A stretch of 64,000 bases of DNA from Trileptium ribeirensis. Its lineage: Eukaryota; Nematoda; Enoplea; Enoplida; Thoracostomopsidae. The stretch covers positions 23,681-87,680 of the forward strand of contig JASANE010028973.1 in the NCBI GenBank assembly GCA_030248225.1. Direction: 5' to 3'. Shown here in pieces: positions 58,690 to 64,000 of the stretch. The notes under the pieces were generated by a model. The model had not been told where the DNA came from. It was given only the letters and a program-made list of their open reading frames with translations, and searched no databases. Made by a program: the position numbers and the translations under genes. The first letter of the stretch is position 1. The number at the start of each line of letters is the position of its first letter.

Positions 58690-61600
58690 TAAAATTGTCT
58701 TGTTAAAATATAACTGGATGCTGCGCTGACATTTTTTGTTTGGTAAACATTAATTAAATTTTACTTGGATAGAATAATTTGATAATTTTATACTAACGGT
58801 AATGAAACAGTTTAGGGAGCATTGATACTGACATATATATGTATCATAGATATACCCAACATAATAATTATGTTTGTGGACATATGAGCAAAATCGAATC
58901 AGTTTTTAATAAGTTATATTCTTTAGGGCCACTTAGATTACACGTCTGCAGCGCCAAAATGGTAATCTTGAAGAACCACTAATAATTTTGGTGCCATTTA
59001 ACTCAGCTAGTCGACTGGGTTAAACGCCACACTAGAATAATACTTATGGCATTTTCTGAGATTTAATGCTTGTCCGAAATTTTTTTTGAAAACTCTCAAT
59101 ATATGTATAATTTTGTATAGCATTCCGACCGTATTTGCGAGCTAAGTTGAACAGTATCAAAATCAGGTTAATTCAATCATAACCCTTAGCCTAAGGCTGC
59201 GGATATAACATGAATGAATGTAGCTCCTTAATTCAAGAAGGAACTAAGCTAATTTTGACACCATTCCGCTCATTTCGTCAATGCAATTCGTAGGATATAT
59301 TATGCTTTACATCTATAACTATTATGTAAAGCTTGGGACTTATCACCGAAGAGACCCAACAAAAGCTGCTACTATTCCAAAATAAAGTCTTAATTTGTCG
59401 GGTGTTGTTCCTGCTGTATATCTCAGTGATATTGCGCCCACAGGCAAGCCATGTAAGGGCACATCGTGAAAGTGTGAGCTAAATCGGATCACTTTTAGTG
59501 TAGCCATAAGCGGTAATATAAAAAACGGGCCTATATTAGCCTGCAGTATAGCGTTATTTGATCCCTGCTTCCGAATAGGCTCAGATACATGCACAATATT
59601 GCTGTTGAAGGGGTGTAGCTTTACGTGCCCAATAGAAAAATAATTAGCCATACAGATGACCTAATGGAACCGGCTAGCTTAGTAGGCCGCCGGCGGGTTT
59701 ACTACAGTGCTCGTAGGCATGAGCATCGGATAGTAAATCGCTACCCAAGTACCCTACCGGATTAAACTGGCCGGGTATCCGAGTAGCTACACGAGTGCCC
59801 GGATACCCGACACTAACTTTGGTAATTCTCGCAAGCCGCAGTATCCAACACGATATATACTCAAATTGACGCATCTTAGACGTTCAAATTATTAACTCAC
59901 ATCGCCAACAACGACAATTCATGAACGAATAGCCGGATGTTCCACCAGGACTGTTCCAGCGTGTTACCATGCGGAAAATTGATTGCGAACCTCCACCTAC
60001 TAGCACTGTGGTTTTCTTTCGTTCGTATTTATATTTTTGTGTCAATGAGCATATTTAATCACTCTATACGTTATGTCTTGTCCGTTATTTGCTGTGTTTC
60101 TGTCTGTCGATATATATTCATTATAGGCATTTATATAACAAAAAGACTTCCAACACAACTCGCTGCAAACGATTGCCCAAAGCTGGTACTACACACAGCA
60201 CAAGTAGATTCGCCGAATGTCATCAAATTATATTCCCCTGTGTTTTGAAACGCAAGAAATCGTCCATCGTGCATTCAAAGAAGCTGGTGGAGCGTGATGA
60301 AAAATACAAAACATTACAAAGATTTATTTAAAAGAGCAGGGCAACATATGTATAAATTTGGTATCTAAAAAATCTAGGGCTGCTACATAGAGTAAATTCT
60401 GTAACCACTAGCTATGTGATCTATTTTGATAATTTTTATTAAGCTATGTGATCTATTTTGATAATTTTTATTAAAACATCGAAATTTTTATTTCCAATTT
60501 TGCACATTTCATTGTATATCCAATTTAATATAGAACCTATCACAGTATATGTATGATTCATATGTGACGCCTACCCTTGCCTATAACATAGTAGGTATCC
60601 GGAACTGGTCATCTTAATCATCAATTACAAGGTTGAAGCCAATATTTTTGCGATATTAGTGTCTTCTATTAAATAAGAGACAACCCTGTACATATAGTAC
60701 CGGTAATGAAGAAATATCAAAAAATGACGTAGTGTCTAGTGTTAATCCTAGGAGCCTAACAATCCAGCTTCAACCGTGACAAGAGTATGCTAAAGATTGT
60801 ACAAAATACACGTTACGAGGTATAGGGTCAATGAAAATTAAGGACATTGTCCGGGTTTAACACATATTGATATTGAAGTAACATATTTGATAACACCATA
60901 GTTTCCTTAACCCTAGATATATTGCCGATCTGTTGCTCAATATTAATAAAGTACAGTCAACTCTGCCGTACTGTTATATTTCGACAATAGAAAGCATTAG
61001 GTGAATACTGAGTTTTTTGCTCCGAATTTTTTATCATGCGAGCATCTAATTTTCCTTTTGCGTAAACGCACAGTTGTTCTGCGTGTTGTGACTAAAAATT
61101 AGAAAATATCGTGTTTAAATTTAGTTGTTTAGGCTTAACATTGTGCCGCTTATCATGTTTAGAATCTACCAAATATTTTCAAATGTAACTCTTTCCGTAA
61201 TGCTGGGTCAAAGAAATCTAAGCTCCCAGATTCTAATATTCATTTTGCCCTGACATTTTGTACAACTATACCATGTTTGAGTTTTTTCCATTCAATGAAA
61301 CACACAATTGAAACACACTGAAAAAACGAAGTTTCCAAAATTTTAGTATCAGAGTTTCTTGCTTGTACATATCACATTGTCTTGCCTGTATGTACATGAA
61401 CTTATGATGTTAAAAACAGCGCTGCATTCATTGTTTTGAGGCTGGTACGGGCATATCAAAAACTCCACAAACAGACACAAAATAATCAAATTGAGAAATT
61501 CACGCTGAGCTAATGGCTTATAAATGGACAAAATTTAGTCTGAAGCTATAAATCTTTAGGCTTATAATATCATGGCATGCACTTGGTTTACGATTTTACT

Positions 61601-62830
61601 GTAATTTTGGAGTCTAAATCAGTGAAATTTAAATTTTTGTGTTCAAGGGAGCAAGGGATTTGACTCGTATGTAGTATTGCTTATGTAGTTACATAAACTC
61701 TGTAAACCATTCATACCCATAAAGGAGGCAGGGGGTTACACCACTGACATGCGGACCACCCTCGTCGTTAAACGAAGCGCCCATCCCCCTCACCATCGGC
61801 AGGCTACCTAATCCTGGGAGGCCGAACGCCTCCACCCTCGACGACCAACCTACCACCCTAAGACCACGGACCTTTTATGTATGGTTGTAAACCTACAGAG
61901 GCAGGTTGTTCAGAGGCGTAGCCAGAACTGTCCGCATAAAGGGCAGGATTTGCCAAGAAAATATACGCGAACATAAATATATATGTACTTTCTGCAATGC
62001 AGCACTGGGGTTTGGTATACATGGTTCAACGGAGACACGGCACTCCATGCCGCCCTCTCTGTGTACGTAAACAGGACAAAAGATTAATGTTTCTTTCTCC
62101 ATAAAGAAGTTGGAGTCAAGTGCTTAATTGACTTCGATTGAATAAATTTTTTTATTTATTTACATATTTATATAGTATAATGCGGCGTTTACGTTATAAA
62201 GGACCCCATATGGAAGTCTTGTCCCCAATAGTCCACACCATACTATCCAGCGGTATACAGTAGTAGATAGAAAATGGCGGTTTGGCCCCCCCCACCGGTG
62301 GGCGGTGGTGGTGGTGAGTCATGTGACGGTTGAATATATGTACATAGGTGTGCAGGCATATATTGGCATACATGTCTACTTCACATATATAAATACACAT
62401 ATATAGCTTTAATTTTCGTTGATTTGATAAGCTGAAATATTAAGGTGTCTCTGTTAAAATTAATTCTTTTTAATAAAACAGAAACGCTACGTCAACTCAA
62501 CCTCATTTAATATGCATAAAACTCAGAATATTTAATTACTTGAAGCTCATTAAGTATGCAAACGCCATATGCCAAGATATCTCATTAGCTATGCACAAAA
62601 AACAGAATATTTAATTAGGTCAGTCTCATCTAATATGCAAGCACCTTATGTTCATTATTAGGAGTAGTATAGTAGGAGCAGCACGAACACAGAGGATTTG
62701 AGGATTCATTCACCTTCATTTTTCCAGAAAAATTTAAATTTTTTGTTCGTGGTAATTAGGGGTACCGGGTTGTACGGGGCAATTAGGGGAGGCTACGGGG
62801 TTGTACGGAGCTAGGCACGGGGTTGTACCA
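58690..62830. other. intergenic stretch
   Basis: A 32-bp exact duplication lies at 60410-60473. 61910 begins CAGAGGCGTAGCCAG, which resembles the terminal repeat of some hAT-type elements, but no partner end was found. The minus frame 59651-59343 (102 codons) is unmatched. Confidence 0.4.
60410..60473 (+). repeat. exact 32-bp tandem duplication
   Basis: The AGCTATGTGATCTATTTTGA... unit occurs twice without a difference (60410-60441 and 60442-60473). Confidence 0.95.
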
Positions 62831-62911
62831 TGGTGTCAGCGTGTGCCGGGTACTTGTTCCAAGGATATTATATCATGAATGTATAGCATACATATATGTA
62901 TATTGCAAGTT

Positions 62912-62970
62912 AAAACGTTTCGGCCGTACCAAGGGCTTCATCAGGCGGCTGTAGGCTACCGCTACGTTTT
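62912..62970 (-). ncRNA. type III hammerhead ribozyme
   Basis: Read on the minus strand, every part is present in order. Stem III 5' strand AAAACG (62970-62965), UA before the cleavage site (62964-62963), stem I GCGG with a 10-nt loop and CCGC (62962-62945), core CUGAUGA (62944-62938), stem II GCC/GGC with an 8-nt loop (62937-62922), core GAAA (62921-62918) and stem III 3' strand CGUUUU (62917-62912). Predicted cleavage is between 62963 and 62962. The first stem II pair is A-C in this copy. The neighbouring unit has a 4-bp GCCC/GGGC stem II instead. Self-cleavage is inferred from the fold. Confidence 0.8.
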
Positions 62971-63060
62971 TTTCTTTATTGAAGCGTGTGCCGGGTACTT
63001 GTTCCAAGGATATTATATCACGAATCTATATATATATATATATATGTATATTGCAAGTTC

Positions 63061-63096
63061 AAACGTTTCGCCCGTACCAAGGGCCTCATCAGGCGG
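63061..63096 (-). ncRNA. half hammerhead in the second repeat unit
   Basis: The minus strand has CCGC, CUGAUGA (63092-63086), a stem II with GCCC/GGGC and GAAAC, but the stem III 5' strand, cleavage site and stem I 5' strand are missing. The sequence past 63096 is unrelated. It cannot cleave alone. Confidence 0.75.
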
Positions 63097-63679
63097 AAAG
63101 GCTATTTTAGGGGGTACAGAATTCTCTTTTTATTGCAGATATCGGGGTACGTTAGGTGAAATTTAGGGGGCACAAAATAGCAAAATATTTGTAATTTTAG
63201 GAGTACACAAATGGTAAAATTACTAAAATATAGGATACAAAATGCCGCAAATATATTTTCATTTTTTAAGACAAATGAGGATTTTTTTCGACAAACACTT
63301 TGCAGGCAGCAGGATCGCACAAGGAAGGAAGGAGGGAAAGATCACAAAAAGCTATAATTTTAGGGGTACAAATATGTATTTTTGAGTTACAAACACTTTG
63401 CTGCAACATAGGGGTACGTCTAGGGGACAAAAAGGATACTGTTTACGAAAATTACTTTTGTGCAACATAGGGGTACATTACTGAAATTTAGGGGCACAAA
63501 ATAGTAAAAATGTGTAATTTTAGGGGTACACAAATGGTAAAATTACTAATTTAGGGATACAAAATGCCACAAATATGTAATTTTATGGTACATAGGTGGT
63601 AAATATATACAATCTAGGGGTACAAATGGTAAAAAATATATCATTTAGTGGTATAAACTTGCGAAAATAATGATAAAAG

Positions 63680-64000
63680 TGGTAATTTAATAGTCAAAGT
63701 GTACAAATCCGGTTATAAAAGTTAAAAAGTATGAAAATTCTGTAAAATATAATAGTGTATATTGGAAAATTTTGCGTACAAGCACAAATTTTTAACATTT
63801 TAGTCAGTTGTTTGTGATATAATTGCATATTTTTATAGCATTTTTCTCATTTAGTTAGAAAATTTTCACAAAACCACAACTTTTTTTCGATCATTTGATC
63901 ACCATTTATATGATTTTATCAAAAATATGAAGATGTTAACTGAAATTTCTCACTAAATTCACAACTGAAACGGCTTATGCTAAGAAATTTCTAACATTTT
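63680..64000. other. AT-rich non-coding end of window
   Basis: No feature recognised. Confidence 0.4.

Larger units (their letters stand above)
62839..63096 (-). repeat. tandem repeat carrying hammerhead ribozyme sequence (Penelope pLTR-like)
   Basis: Two direct units with a 145-bp period start GCGTGTGCCGGGTACTTG at 62839 and 62984. Each contains a TA-rich microsatellite tract, then CAAGTT-AAAC-GTTTCG, a CCGTACCAAGGGC block and CATCAGGCGG. Hammerhead ribozymes in tandem terminal repeats are known from Penelope-like elements and retrozymes. The element body is not next to it. Confidence 0.75.
62745..63680 (+). repeat. degenerate AGGGGTAC repeats around the ribozyme units
   Basis: GGGGTAC/GGGTTGTACGG words recur at 62755-62830. 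TTTAGGGGTACA-AAATGGTAAAAT-like units of roughly 40-60 bp recur from 63105 to 63670. They flank both sides of the hammerhead repeat, which therefore seems to have inserted into or arisen within them. Confidence 0.6.

Noticed and set aside
59343..59651. 102-codon minus-strand frame
   Set aside because: No match to a known family, and a frame of this length is expected by chance in 64 kb.
61910..62105. hAT-type MITE starting CAGAGGCGTAGCCAG
   Set aside because: No matching inverted end or 8-bp duplication found downstream.

Overview
The window is animal nuclear DNA. It is AT-rich, dense in repeats, and has two intron-split genes of conserved animal families with GT-AG introns up to about 3 kb. 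No bacterial or organellar gene was recognised. The transposon types (Penelope-like, non-LTR, tyrosine recombinase, short inverted-repeat elements) and the long introns suggest an invertebrate. I cannot name the phylum. Most open frames in the window are chance frames in repeats.

Genes. (1) The 3' part of an ArfGAP2/3-type Arf GTPase-activating protein lies on the + strand (exons 5433-5564, 8732-8885, 9812-10051, possible last exon 10129-10233). Its catalytic zinc-finger part must lie upstream of the window or in exons I did not recognise. (2) A mitochondrial-type adenylate kinase (AK3/AK4 family) lies on the + strand. Four exons (32653-32839, 33480-33599, 36476-36648, 39073-39191) join in phase and cover all but roughly the last 25-30 residues. 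The two genes act in unrelated processes (Golgi coat cycling and nucleotide balance) and are simply neighbours.

Mobile DNA. A decayed Penelope-like element with its GIY-YIG nuclease upstream of the missing reverse transcriptase (Naiad-like order) is at 3050-4330 (-). A broken tyrosine recombinase is at 51335-51710 (-). A 5'-truncated non-LTR retrotransposon is at 57120-58680 (+). Three non-autonomous inverted-repeat elements (15449-17049, 27135-27794, 34223-34467) can be delimited to the base, each with a 6-bp target duplication. A type III hammerhead ribozyme sits in a tandem repeat at 62.8-63.1 kb (-).

Structured non-coding DNA. At 2.2-2.85 kb a TATA/Inr-like promoter is followed by nine near-identical hairpins. 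At 47.42-47.76 kb there is an eight-unit hairpin array whose stems change in a compensatory way. The whole stretch 40.0-47.8 kb is unusually rich in perfect short hairpins, has no recognisable gene and differs in composition from its flanks. With the ribozyme, these are the most unusual parts of the window.

The remainder is intron and intergenic sequence with older dispersed and tandem repeats (about 190-bp, 173-bp, 50-bp and 35-bp units and several interspersed families).
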